Below, piece after piece: positions 32,283 through 44,303 of a stretch of 64,000 bases of DNA. A program made the position numbers and the translations under genes. The stretch's first letter is position 1. Every line of letters begins with the position of its first letter. The notes beneath the pieces were generated by a model. That model did no database searches and was not told where the DNA came from. It saw only the letters and a program-made list of their open reading frames with translations. The stretch is from the NCBI GenBank assembly GCA_028274465.1, contig CM051455.1:118829547-118893546 (forward strand). Reading direction: 5' to 3'. The stretch is from Plantago ovata. Its lineage: Eukaryota; Streptophyta; Magnoliopsida; Lamiales; Plantaginaceae.

Positions 32283-35200
32283 TTATTGAGGTAGTTCAAT
32301 CAATCCAATGTTATACCTTAGCATTGCGAACCTATTATCCGGTAGGGGCTTGGTGAAGATGTCAGCAAGCTGATCTTCGGTGCCTACTTTCACAACCTCA
32401 ATATCACCTTTTTCCACATGATCTCTAATGAAATGATGTCTAATATCAATGTGCTTGGTCCTAGAGTGAAACTTAGGATTTTGCGTAATTGCAATAGCAC
32501 TTGTATTATCACAAAAGATTGGTGTTTTCTTTGCAGAAATACCATAATCTCTTAATTGTTGCTGAATCCATAGGATTTGAGCTGTGCAACAACCAGCTGC
32601 AATATATTCAGATTCAGTAGATGAATTGGCGACACAAGTTTGCTTCTTGCTGAACCATGATATTAATCTAGTACCCAAAAACTGACAAGTTCCAGAGGTA
32701 CTTTTTCTATCAAGAGTTGATCCTCCATGATCAGCATCAGAATAGCTAACCAATTCAAGTCCAGAATCTTTAGGATACCATAATCCAACATTGACTGTAC
32801 CTTTAACATATTTCAGTATCTTGATTGCCTTTTTGTAGTGTGATTCTCTTGGATCAGATTGGAATCTTGCACACACACAAACAGCATACTGAATGTCAGG
32901 TCTACTTGCTGTTAGATACAACAAGGAACCAATGAGCTTCCTATACTTGTGTTCTTCAACACTTTTGTCCTCTTTAGTATAGCCCAATTTGGTACCAACA
33001 CTCATAGGGATCTTTTCAGGTTTCTCATCCTCTTTGATCCTAAACTTTATGAGCATTTCTTTCGCATACTTTGCTTGATATATGAATATTCCATCTTTGA
33101 GTTGTTTGACTTGCAATCCTAGGAAATAATTCAATTTTCCCATCATACTCATTTCAAACTTATTTGTCATGAGTTTGGCAAAATCATAACAAAGTTGCTT
33201 GTCCTTAGATCCAAAAATTATGTCATCCACATAAATTTGAACTAAGAGTATTTTACCATCATGGTTCATGGTAAATAAGGTTTTGTCAACTTCACCTTTC
33301 TTGAAACCATTTTCCAGCAAGAACTTAGCCAATGTATCATACCATGCTCTTGGTGCTTGCTTTAGACCATATACAGCTTTCTGAAGCTTGTATACCATCT
33401 TGATTTCTGAGGGAAGTTCAAAGCCAGGGGGTTGTTCTAGGTAGACTTCTTCAGCAAGTTCACCATTTAAGAATGCACTTTTAACATCCATTTGGTAAAC
33501 AATGAAGTCATTGTGAGCAGCAAAGGCCAAGAAAAGCCTAATTGCATCCAATCTTGCAACTGGTGCATAAGACTCATCATAGTCCAATCCTTCAGTCTGA
33601 CAGTAACCTTGAGCAAGTAAACGTGCTTTATTTCTTGTTACTTCACCAAACTCGCTCAGCTTGTTTCTGAACACCCACTTTGTACCAATAGCTTTCTTGT
33701 CTTCAGCAAGTGGCACAAGTTTCCAGACTTTGTTTCTTTCAAATTGATCCAGTTCTTCTTGCATTGCCTTAATCCATTCAGAATGCTTTAAAGCTTCGTC
33801 TATGGTTTTAGGTTCAATTTCTGACACAAAGCAAGAGAACAATGATTCTACTTCTACGACACTTGCTTCTTCAGCAAGTCCATGAGTAGCTTTGGATCTA
33901 GTCACTTGGCGTTTATTAATATCGCCAATCATATCCGTAGAGGGATGATCTCTAATCCATTTATTAACAGGTTTTCTGTTTGTTGGATCAGGATATGTTT
34001 GCTCATCAGCATGTGACTCTTCAGTATGTACTTGTTCAGTACTACTGGGAATTTGTGTCTCTGCTGAGATTTGTTCATCAGCAACTGCTTGTTCAACATT
34101 GCTAGATTGAGGTATTTCATCAGCAGACACTGGAGATTGCGTAATTTCAGCAACTTCCGGAGCAACCGCGTCTTTTGCTGGAAATTCTTTGTCGTGAACT
34201 ATTTTTATCTTGTCCTGACTCGGGGGAGGAGAGTCATTGTCAGAATCATCATTTAGTTCAGTTGACTTGATTTGCCTAGCATCAGATTCAGTTCTTTGCT
34301 CATGTATGATTAGCTTTTTCATACATTCTGATATTTCTTCTTCAGGTGGCACACCTTGTGACTTTTCGTAGAATACAACATGCACTGATTCTTCAATCTT
34401 TTGTGCCTTTTTGTTGTAAACTCTGTAAGCTTTACTATGCAAGGAGTAGCCAAGAAATATCGCTTCGTCTGCCTTTGGTTGAAATGTTCTTAGGTATTCT
34501 CTACCATTATTAAGAACGAAACACTTGCAACCAAATACTCTTAGATGAGTGATGTTAGGAGGTCTTCCAACAAACAATTCATAAGGAGTTTTGTTGTATT
34601 CCTTAGTAATCAAACATTTGTTTTGAGTATAACAGGCGGTATTAATCGCTTCAACCCAATAAGCCTCACTTATTTCACTGTCAGCAAGCATTGTTCTTGC
34701 GGCTTCTTTCAGGGTACGATTCTTCCGTTCAGCAACACCGTTTTGTTGTGGTGTTCTTACTGAGGATAACTGATGTTGTATACCTTTTGAGGTACAATAT
34801 TCAGTTATGTACTGGTTTACAAACTCAGTACCATGGTCTGTCCTTATGACTTTTACCTTGTCATTTTTCATGAGTTCAAGCTTATTCAGCAAGTTAGGTA
34901 TTTCAGTCTTGGTTTCAGATTTGTGCTTGATGAATACTACCCAAGTGAATCTTGAATAGTCATCTACCACGACTAGACCATACTTCTTACCATCATAGCT
35001 TGTTGAAGAAGATTCAAACAAGTCCATGTGCAAGAGTTGTAAAGGTTTTGTAGTTGACGGTACTGCCTTGTTCTTGAAAGAAGATTTGGTTTGCTTTCCT
35101 TGCTGACATGCATTGCAAACACCATCCTACTTAAAAGTAACCCTAGGTAATCTGACTACAAGTGCCTTTTTAGACAACTTATTCAGCGTCTTGAAGTTTA

Positions 35201-36372
35201 GATGACTTGTTCGTTTATGCCATAACCATGCTTTTTCAGCAAGGCAATCATGATCTGAGACAAGGCATTTTTCAATGTTTGCTGAAGACCAATCAACAGT
35301 GTACAAGCCTCCTGATCTTCTTGCAATCATTATTACCTTTTTAGTCTCAAAATCTATAAGTTTACATTCATCACTTTTAATTTCGATGAAGTATCCTTTG
35401 TCAGCAAACTGACTCATGCTGAAAAGGTTAAACTTAAGATTTTTGACATAAAGAACTCCAGTGATGGTTATGCATCCTAACTTCACATCACCATAGTCTT
35501 TTGTAGAACCGGAGCCTCCACCAACAAACCTTATTGTTGGACCTTTAGACCACCGTCTATAGTTTATAAGGTTATTCTTGTTGCCCGTCATGTGCTTTCC
35601 ACAACCACTATCAAAGTGCCAGATTGCATCGTTTGTCTCCGTGGCTGAAGTCTGCACAATCAAAAGCAAACAAGTTAATTATCCAATGATGGATGTCCAT
35701 TAACATGTTCAAGAATGCGTCCAGTGGAAACCCAAGTCTTAAGTTTTTCAACTTTGACTTGTTTTCTACTTGCTAAGGAACTAGGAGGTTTTGAGCTGAA
35801 AGACTTTTGACTCGTGCTGGTCAAATCCACTTTCTGATGTGGTGTCTTGCTCTGTTGACCTTTTTGCTGAACATAATTTTCAGTAAGTTCTTTTCTAGCA
35901 AGGTTCCTTCTAGTCCTAGCATTGGGAGTCTTTTCAGAACTCTTAGGCTTGATTTCCTTCATCTCTTTGAAGTATCTTTGCTGACTTTGCTTGTACTCAT
36001 GAACGAGTTGACTTTGCTTGGTTTTGAAACCTAGTCCACTTTTCGGAGAATGCTGAGCTTTAGCTTCAGCAACCTTACTTGATTCAGGTTTGTCAGCAAA
36101 GGACTTCTGATTACTTTTAGTAATCTTGCCTTTAGTCTTAACAACTTGCTTTTCAACTTCTTAAGACGCCTTATTTCAGCATCCTTTTCTTCTGTCTCTT
36201 CCTTCACCAAGACGTACTTTTCAGTAGTCTGCTTGGTCAGAGTTTCAGCAAATTGAAGTTTCTCTTGCTGGTTGTTGAGAGTTTTCTCAAATCTTTCGAT
36301 TTCTCCTTGAATCTTGTCAAGGTCAATCTCGTCTTCACTTTCTGAGTCTGAGTCAGAGGTAGAGTTGTTTAC
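32283..36372 (-). pseudogene. pol: C1 pol: protease, integrase, reverse transcriptase, RNase H
   Basis: Minus-strand order: basic gag-pol linker (about 35680-36370); protease with HFDSGCGKHMTG (about 35580-35615); the GAG-pre-integrase zinc region LWHKRTSHLNF (about 35180-35210); integrase core [49 protein letters not shown] (about 34500-35033); RT with [30 protein letters not shown] and the catalytic [10 protein letters not shown] (about 33200-33700); RNase H with [27 protein letters not shown] and [13 protein letters not shown] (about 32380-32760). Motifs match the Sirevirus branch. A 916-codon stretch covering integrase to RNase H is open; elsewhere about two breaks. Confidence 0.92.
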
Positions 36373-37635
36373 CTAACCGGCCATGAGGCAGAATTCGTAG
36401 TTTGACACATCTGGATAAGCTTCCATAGCTATTCTACAAACTTCTTTGCCAATCTCCACGTCTAGAGTGGCTTCTTCATCGTCGGTGTCTGAACTTTCAT
36501 CCTCACTGTCTTCGGAGCTAGTATCAATACACAAAGCATCGATTTTCGCTTGAAGCTTCTTCTTTTCTTCAGCAATAAAAGCTCTTTTGAACTTCTTCTT
36601 CTTTTCAGCAGATTTGCCTTTCAGCAAAGGGCAATTAGCTTTGAAGTGTCCAGGCTTTTTGCAGTAAAAACATAGATCATTTCCAACTGCTGGTTCTTCT
36701 GATGAAGTAGCTTGCTGAGCTTGCTTGTTCAGCGAGCTAGTCTCATTCTTGTACTTATGGTAGTTGTTACCAAGATGCTTTTTCAGCTTCTCTTTTGCTT
36801 TTCGCCTTTCAATTTCCTTGCTGATGAATTTCTTCATGTTTTTGACAACCAAAGCGTTTTGATCACTAGGTTCTTTTTCATTCTTCTTTTCAGAAGATGA
36901 TGGCTTTGCAGTAAGAGCAATGTTTTGCGATTTTTCAGCAAATACACTTTCTCTTTGCTTTGTCTCATAATTGACAGTAGCAAGATGAGAGAACAACCCC
37001 GTTGGTGTAATGTCTGGCATTCCTTGATTATAATAGAAATTTTGAGTGTGGATCCATTCTTGATTCAGACTTCTGATGATAGTTTTCACTTTCTCAGAAT
37101 CTGAGTAAAGGTTTCCAACACCCAATGCTTCTATTTCACTAACAAGAGTTGTGAATCTGAAATCCAAGTCTTCCAGTGACTCGTTTGTACCTTGCTTAAA
37201 GTTTTGAAACTTTAATTTAAGTACTTCAAGTTTGTTTTCCTTGGTCTTGTCAGATCCAGCACAAAGATCTTGAACCATTTTCCAAGCCTCCTTAGCAGTC
37301 TTAGCACCCCACAGTTTGCACTGTATGGTATCCGGAGTTGATCGAATGATGATATTTCTTGCTTGGCCATCAAGACGGAATCTCTTAGCTTCATCAGAAG
37401 TCCATTCTTCTCTTGGTTTTGGCACAACCGTATCTGATGGTTCGCTTAGCATAGTTTCCTTTCCAGCTTCAGTGGTCTTGTGAGGGAAACTCCTTTCAAT
37501 CTTAGTGATCTTGATAGGTCCATCATTGATGACGGTAACCATCTCATCATTAATGGCCTCAAGATGTAGCATCATGTTGTTTCGCCATTTCTCGTAATTT
37601 TCCAGCTTCAGCAAGGGAGCATCTCCTAAAGACAT
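36373..37635 (-). CDS. gag: C1 gag (420 codons)
   Basis: Open frame starting MSLGDAPLLKLENYEKWRNNM at 37635. Residues about 1-230 make the copia-type gag (UBN2-like) fold with LENYEKWR, IRSTPDTIQCKLWGAKTAKEAWKMV and LKLKFQNFKQGTNESLEDLDFRF. Residues about 270-320 are Lys-rich; a CCHC zinc knuckle CFYCKKPGHFKANC is near residue 325; the C-terminus is acidic (TSSEDSEDESSDTDDEEA). Gag packages the element RNA. It starts about 100 bases after the primer site. Open over its full length. Confidence 0.88.
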   Translation of the reverse strand: MSLGDAPLLKLENYEKWRNNMMLHLEAINDEMVTVINDGPIKITKIERSFPHKTTEAGKETMLSEPSDTVVPKPREEWTSDEAKRFRLDGQARNIIIRSTPDTIQCKLWGAKTAKEAWKMVQDLCAGSDKTKENKLEVLKLKFQNFKQGTNESLEDLDFRFTTLVSEIEALGVGNLYSDSEKVKTIIRSLNQEWIHTQNFYYNQGMPDITPTGLFSHLATVNYETKQRESVFAEKSQNIALTAKPSSSEKKNEKEPSDQNALVVKNMKKFISKEIERRKAKEKLKKHLGNNYHKYKNETSSLNKQAQQATSSEEPAVGNDLCFYCKKPGHFKANCPLLKGKSAEKKKKFKRAFIAEEKKKLQAKIDALCIDTSSEDSEDESSDTDDEEATLDVEIGKEVCRIAMEAYPDVSNYEFCLMAG

Positions 37636-37733
37636 CTTGTCAGCAAAGCACTACCAAACTGATCAAGTGAAAGTGATTTACGGAAAGCACCTAAGGGGAT
37701 CTAGGTTCAGTGCTGAAGGTTAAAGAACCTCCA

Positions 37734-37745
37734 GCTCTAATACCA
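37734..37745 (-). other. C1 primer-binding site, initiator tRNA-Met type
   Basis: Minus strand TGGTATTAGAGC two bases inside the LTR; one base from the usual TGGTATCAGAGC. Confidence 0.85.
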
Positions 37746-37747
37746 CT

Positions 37748-39351
37748 TGTTGGTCCCTTTAAACAACAAGAAAAGACTAGGGGGGGGGGTGAATAGTATT
37801 TTCAAACTTTTGTCGTTTAAAACTTTCTCAGCAAGTGCTTATTACTTTTCAGTAATGAGTTTGCTAATACTTAACTTTCTCAGCAAGCGTAAGTTACTTT
37901 ACAGTAGCTTGGTTTGCTGATACTTAAAATCAGAGAGCGGAAGTCTTTGATACAATAAGTGCTTTTTTAGTAAGTAAAGGTTTCAGCAAGTGATGTGAGT
38001 GACTGTGTACAGACAGATATGAATTGCTGAAAGCTAAGTACAGTAAGTAAATCACACAAACACTTTTATAGTGGTATCTAAGAGTGGCGTAATCTCTCAA
38101 CTAATCCACTTCGTCCTTTCTAGGACTGAATCCACTAAGATATGATTGAGGTTCCTTACAATCTCCTATCTAGAGCGATTCAACAGAAACCAAAGCACAC
38201 TTGCTTTGTCTCCAACCTAAACTAGAGAACGTAACCTTATTCCCCACCAAACTTGGTACTTTTAATCAGCAAAACTATGCTCGATTAAGTTCCCCCTGAA
38301 TATCACGCCTGAAAGGGTGTATTTTCAGTTAGAGAGTTTTGGGGTGAGATAACTTAATTATAACTTATTCAGTTACAACAAGTAATCTAAGAAACACAAC
38401 TTGGAATACTTTGCAGTAAACAAGTTTGATTGTTTCTGGTGTCAAGACTTGTTCTTGTTCGAAAGAAACAACACTTAACTAATTTCTTAGCTGAGTTTGT
38501 TCTACTTCTTCACAAGTAGCTTTTTCAAGCTTTAAGTCTTGGAACGGATCAATGGCAGATGTAGGGAGTTTGAAGGTATGTGAGTTTTAAGCACAAGTGA
38601 GAGTTTGATCACGTTGTTGACACACTTCAACTCTTCGCCAGATGACCTCTATTTATAGTGCAAGTAAGGAGCCGTTTGAATTTCAAATCCAAAGGCTTTT
38701 GTTCCTTAACATGTCACTATCTTGCTTTTGTACTTTCAGTAGCGTCTTTGTTTGTCTTCTAGTCTTCATGTCCTTCGCGTGTAAGTTTTGCATTTAATGC
38801 ATATTTGAATAGAATTCAAACAGTAACATTGGAGCGCAAATTCAAGTACTTTCAGCAAGGGGTCACATATGTTCCATCAACAAGTGATTAGTCTCAGTTT
38901 CAGCAAGCACAACCTACTCTGTCTTTCAGATTTTCACTTATGCAATGCTGTTGCTGAAATTTCCACTTTCTGAGCAACACGTGCCTTTGTACATGCCAGT
39001 CTTCAGCAATCTTCTAGTCTTTAAATCTTCGAATTCTTCAAGTCTTCAAATCTTCAAAAGTCTTCAAGATTCTGAGCGGTTTCTAAATGCTTCAATAGGT
39101 TATTCTCTTTTCAGAAAATAAGATACATCATAAACTTCCGCATCAATAAGTTATTTTCTTTTCAGAAAATAAAATACATCATACTCAAAAGAAATAACTT
39201 ATCTAGCACCTATACTAAGTCATCAGCAAACGTTCCTCTTTTACAATGTCCTTAAAATTCTAAATTCCTATGGACCTTAAGAGTACTAATTACTGGACTT
39301 TCCTTAATTTAGCATGGTTGATTGCTCATCAAAATTACAAGTTTCCTAATA
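37748..39351 (-). repeat. C1 5' LTR, also the 3' LTR of C2 (shared LTR)
   Basis: 1.60 kb, homologous to 18743-20351 and 60444-62049. On its left is the C1 primer site; on its right is a polypurine tract and the 3' end of another C copy. The same LTR therefore serves both, the hallmark of tandem C elements formed by LTR-LTR exchange. TATA at 38650-38657. Confidence 0.9.
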
Positions 39352-39766
39352 AATTTCCCCCTTTTTGATGTTAGCAATCCATGGCTAAATTAATTGTTAC
39401 CCTTTTAGAGGTTTCTGATGTTGAATAAATCAGTTGATTAATGCAAGCATACTTGAATAATTAAACAGTAAGCATAAGTAAATTGCATAATCAAAAACCA
39501 ATAAGAGTCAAAAGTTTTATTGCTCATAGTTATCTTTCAGAAGTTTACATGAAATAGCATAGATAACTTAAACAGAATCAGCAAGCAAAAACTTTAACAA
39601 AAACTATTACAGGGACTTAAGCTCTTTCAGAAGATTTTCTCAAAATCTCTCTCACACTCTTCTCAGCAAGTGCAGTGAATTCAACACAGTCCTTTTCGTA
39701 GTTTTCCAGAATCCTACGGACTTGTAGTTGAAGAATTCTTGCATTTTTGCAGGCAGTGTGATGATG

Positions 39767-41062
39767 CTATTCAGCATTCATTTCCATGTAGCGAGTTACC
39801 CACAAATGCAAGCCCCAATTGCTGGCATGGAGAAGCTGTGTATCCGAAATGCTTTTCGGATGAATCTTTCTTAGCCAGAGAAGATCTTCTTCTTGATCCT
39901 TAGCAGTGAGATAGAAGTACTCATAAGGAATCAATCCAAGTCTCTTCTTTGCTTTCTTTGTTACTGGGTCAGAGTAGTAAGCAATGCCAGGTGGTTTGAT
40001 CAGATCTGGTTCTTGTTTATATGTCTTACCAATGACAATTCTTCTTACTTGGACCTCAAGATTCAACCATTTCCCAGCAATATTTGTTGGGAGGGATTCT
40101 TCCCTTTGCTTTCTTTGGACCTTGAGTTCAATCCATTTGAACATTTGATTCAAAATGGCTGTAGGAAAGAACTCATTCACCAGCAAGTCTTCCAGCTTTA
40201 ATATCCAGCAACCATGAATGTTTCTGATTACATTCTGAGTGGTTTCCTCATTGATGGTCTTTGTATATTCAATGTCGGAGCCAATAGCAATGATGGCCAG
40301 CCTTTTTTCTTCCTGTCTTTGCCTTCTTCTTCTTGTCTTAGCATTGTCTTGATCTCTTGCTGAAGAGTCAGACGAAAAATGCTTTGAGTGGCCAGACGGA
40401 GTCAAGGCTGTTAAGGGTCTAGCTCTTATGGCTTGAGCTATTGTTTGATTGTCATCATCTTCATCATCTTCTTCATTCAGATTGTGATGACTTTCAGTAT
40501 GGCAAAAATCTTGAGTTTCAGCAGCGGTTTTTCTCTTTTTGGTACTTGCTGAATTCAACTCAGATTCTGCTTGCCTTTTAGAACTTTGCTCTTTTTCAGC
40601 AAGCGGTTCTATGGGCAGTGGCACATCAACAGCAGGAGGGGTTTGGTTTCTTTTTCTTTTCTTTTCCCCCTCAGACATTGATTGCATCATCGGGGTGATG
40701 TGCAGAGAATAAAACTCATTGCAATTTTCAGCAAGAGTGCTTAAACTGTTATACTTCATGATGATTTGTTGTTGGTCAGAAGTCATTTTTGACAACTCTT
40801 GTTGAATGCTCATCATTTTCTCTTCATGTCTTTTCTCTGTTGCGGCCTTCTCATCCATAAAAGTTTGTGCCTTTACGAGAGCTGTCTTTGCTAGCTTTAG
40901 AGCTTGACTTACATCTTCTTCATAGCTTTTGTGATAAAGACTGATGTCTTTCTGAGCTATGGTCAAAGTAGTAGTGCGTCTCAGCACCGTAGCCAAAATC
41001 TTTCCAAAGTCAAGTGGACTCTCAGCAAGCAATGCATCATCTTCAGCTTTGCAGGTATTATG
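39767..41062 (-). pseudogene. C2 env-like region, C-terminal part
   Basis: Same coiled coil, basic patch and KWIELKVQRKQRE...YFYLTAKDQEEDLLWLRKIHP domain as C1 20616-22050. It is separated from its upstream part by D. The equivalent of the C1 frame continues to about 39620. Fossil; few breaks besides the insertion. Confidence 0.75.
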
Positions 41063-43159
41063 TGATAGTGTATATGTCCTAGAGACAGTCCTTACTAAGG
41101 GCATGGTGCCCTTATAGAGGACATATATGTACTATTACACAGGTCAACGTAATATAATATATGTTTGTTGCATTTTATTGTTGAGTATCGCTTTCATATT
41201 TATATTACACTAGGCTGCAGCATGTCATATCTTTATTACTGTCTGTATTGATATTAAACATGTCCCCTCGGATAGATGACCGATCACACAGTTAGTGGGA
41301 GCTATGTAAGTTATCATCTATCCCAAACTCTCCCTAGTCGTGCTACATCTCGGATGTGGGGGTCTGAATGAACCTGACAAGACTAGTGTGCGTGGAGGTT
41401 ATACTTGTTGGAGCAAGTGTGAGCCGATCCCACGGCCACGGAACGGATTGTTGGACAATCGAGAAACGTTCCCATAAATGCGCATAGTTGTTCGAAGAAG
41501 CTTTATCGAACAATGGAAGTACCCACCGGACACTCCCATCGATGTATACTCTACAACGACGTGTCTATAGGAACCGGTGAGTTGTCGAAGTGATGCCATT
41601 CGTCCTTTGTACTTACAGGACTTTATCATCACATTTGTTGCCCCATATCCTTGGTGGACCCGTCGATGTCAGCTCTGAATAAGCAGTTGACCTAAGACAC
41701 GATCCAGGATTATGGCTAAATACAAATGGGGGTGATAAGTGATTCTGTGAAGGATTCATCTCTCAAGTGTAGCACAGGAGAGCACTGCTCATAGTCTGCA
41801 TAGTTGTGTTGGTAAAGTCAATGGCCAGTGCAAATGATATATTATGATGGTCATAAGTATATCTTAACCAAGCAACTCCCTGAGACGCCCATGGATGCAT
41901 TATTGGGATAGACACTTCATCGAACCTAGATACATTCGAGCAAGTAAGATGAAGGGACGTTACCATCGTCGCGTTGAGTGCAACAGGCTTCGCAACGAAA
42001 GGGTTAGCTTTGAGAAACCTCTCAAACGTCCTCACGTATTAATATTGCAAATGGAACCGTCTAGGAATTCCATGTTGCCTAGTCTAGGACTTGCTTAATA
42101 CGGTGAGACACTATGGGTCACACTATGTGGTGATTCAGTCTATCAGAATATCCTTGAAGATGGAATCGCAATTAATTTGTAATTAATTGTGATCGATGGA
42201 TTATAATTGATTTGGAACTAATTATAATATTAATTTGGTGGCTCAATTAATGATTTGGAATTATTAATTGAATTGGCTAATTAATTGTATTTTATGTAAA
42301 TACAATTAAAGATTATATTTTGGAAATATAATGGAGGTTTGATTGTAAAGGATATGTTAATTTAGAATTATCATATGCACTTGGGCAAAATCTACTTGGA
42401 GTTTGGATTGCCTTAGAAATATAAGTGGGTCCCAAAAGTGGGACCCACGTCCCGCAGGAAAAGGCGCGCGCGCGCGTAGCTGGGTAGGGGAAGGAGTTCG
42501 ACTCCTTCCTCTATTAGAAGTCCAAGGGATAAGTTAGATTTTTCTGATTGAGTTTTAATTTGATTGGGAATGAATCTAGACTTGATATTGGTTTCCTTGT
42601 GCGATAAGAATTAGATTCTTATTCCTTTACGAAGTCTAATTGCTTATGCTTTAGGCTTCTATAGACTACTATATATAGTGGACTATTAGAGAGAGTTTTA
42701 TACACATAAGTTCTGACAGATAATTTCAGACACAGTTATACTATCCAGTTTTTTTAGAGAAAATAAAAACTCTCCCATCCTCCATAAGCCTCACGCGCGC
42801 GCACACCACCACCGGAGGGAATTGCCGCCCCGTCTTCTTGGTCACAGAAAAAATATCCTAGCATTCTTCCGATAGGTTGTTCATCCGTGGATACCAAGGT
42901 TGAGGTTCTAGGAGCTGGAAACTAACTCTTATTATCTTGCAGATATATAGAGTATTGTAGATATCTTCGACTTCGACGAAGGAGAAGATACACCGGAATA
43001 TTTCGAAGACTTGGAAGCTGCTTTAGAAGTAAGGTTAGTCTTCTAATTGACGTGTTTGTATATATACGACATATACATAATCAATTAACCAGTATGTTAA
43101 GAAAATTTTTAAAATTACGCTGCGTACCCTAGGGGTAACTCTGACCATATTTTCTTACA
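41063..43159 (+). repeat. D 5' LTR (2.10 kb)
   Basis: TGATAGTGTATATGTCC...TTTTCTTACA. TATATATA at 42670-42677; small ORFs inside are chance. Confidence 0.94.
42670..42677 (+). promoter_or_regulatory. D 5' LTR TATA box
   Basis: TATATATA in GACTACTATATATAGTGG; conserved at 50641-50648 in the other LTR. Confidence 0.6.
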
Positions 43160-43160
43160 G

Positions 43161-43172
43161 TGGTATCAGAGC
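43161..43172 (+). other. D primer-binding site, initiator tRNA-Met
   Basis: TGGTATCAGAGC one base after the LTR, the standard plant copia primer site. Confidence 0.94.
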
Positions 43173-43342
43173 TTGGTTAATTGATTACGTATATACGTAT
43201 ATATATATTGTATGATTTTGTAGATATGTGGATGCAATTGATTCTATAATAAATTCGATTTTCAAAAGTTTTGTTTTTTTATATAAACTTAGAATTTATA
43301 TTTTTCAAAAAAATAAAAAATTTATATGTATATAATTTTCGA

Positions 43343-43625
43343 CCGGGCCGCCTGCGCGACGCAGGCGGCGGCCGGCGGCTCCGCAGGCGCTCAGGACGAT
43401 TGCGGGACGCAGGCGACCGGGCGCCTGCGGCCGCAGGCGCCGTGCCCGCGGCACGGGCGCTAGGCCCGCGGATGCAGGCGCACGGCGCCTGGGGCACTGG
43501 GCACCTGCACCCCGAGGCACCGGTGCCCGCGTGCCGCGGTAGCCTGGGGGCCGCGGCGCCGGTACCCGCGTGCCGAGGGCGCCCGGGGCCGCAGGCACCG
43601 GGGGGGGGGCGGGACTAGGTCCCGT
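43343..43625 (+). repeat. GC island of inverted repeats in the D leader
   Basis: More than 80% G+C by eye, set in AT-rich DNA. Many GCCTGCG/CGCAGGC arms (for example GCCTGCGCGACGCAGGC) and CCGCGGCACGGGCG-type repeats. ORFs in several frames on both strands here are products of base composition. Confidence 0.75.
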
Positions 43626-44138
43626 CGCACGTTTTCAAAAAAAAAAAAAAAAAATTATATATATTTCCGGGTTGGACCCAAAATTGAATTTTGAAAGTTT
43701 TGAGGATTGAATTTTATATTTGGAATATAAATATGATTTAATTGTAATTGTTTTAAACTAGATGCGTTAAATTTAATTAGTATAAAGTTAAAGGGCTTAT
43801 TTATAATTTATCAATTTATTGTTTGTTGCAAATTAGTCCTTCTACTTTTGAATTTTAAATTTAACACCTCTAAGGTTTTTAAAATTACAATTAAGTCCTT
43901 CGGGTTTTCGAAAATTGCTAATTGCTCAATAGAATTTTCGAATATTCAATCTAGTCCAAATTTTCAATTATTTCATAGAGATTATAAGTATGGGATTATA
44001 ATTTTCATAATGAAATTATGAAGTTATTTGTCATCCACATAGGCTACTACTTGTTTCATATGCTCTATATGCTATTGTTTGACAATGCATGTTTAAATAC
44101 CATGTATTTTACATTCCGTTCGACCGCTATGCATGCGA

Positions 44139-44303
44139 GGGTAGGCGGCGCCCTCTTATATGTCGGACCGCGTATTTATGTATGGGTAGGCGGCACCCAT
44201 TATATGCTTGACCGCGTTTAGAACTAGAATGGATAGGCGGCATCCATTACGTGTAGACCGTTCATGCATGATGGGTAGGCGGCGCCCTTATTTGTTTGTA
44301 GAT
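44139..44303 (+). repeat. Four-unit tandem repeat in the D leader
   Basis: Units starting at 44139, 44184, 44231 and 44273, beginning GGGTAGGCGGC(G/A)CCC or close variants. Units one to three end GACCGC or GACCGT; unit four runs to TGTAGAT. Same as 8879-9044. Confidence 0.75.

Larger units (their letters stand above)
18743..39351 (-). mobile_element. C1: Sirevirus-type Ty1/copia element with 3' env-like ORF, interrupted by B
   Basis: Minus-strand order is LTR 37748-39351, Met-tRNA primer site, gag, pol (protease, integrase, RT, RNase H), a hairpin-rich gap, a long 3' ORF region, polypurine tract and LTR 18743-20351. Without B (24323-29864) it is about 15 kb. Pol type, LTR and a coding region after pol place it in the Sirevirus (Maximus/SIRE) lineage. 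Left target bases AATTC are at 18738-18742; the matching right copy is not next to LTR2 but beyond the solo LTR at 62050-62054, because of a later rearrangement. LTR difference by eye is about 1.7-2%. Nearly whole, with a handful of breaks. Confidence 0.9.

Noticed and set aside
43271-43618. Ala/Arg/Gly/Pro-rich ORFs in three frames on both strands
   Set aside because: Overlapping frames through a GC-rich hairpin island in a retroelement leader; no conserved domain.
44139-44303. CRISPR-like array (regular repeats)
   Set aside because: Only four imperfect units in a plant copia leader, with no cas genes and related spacers.
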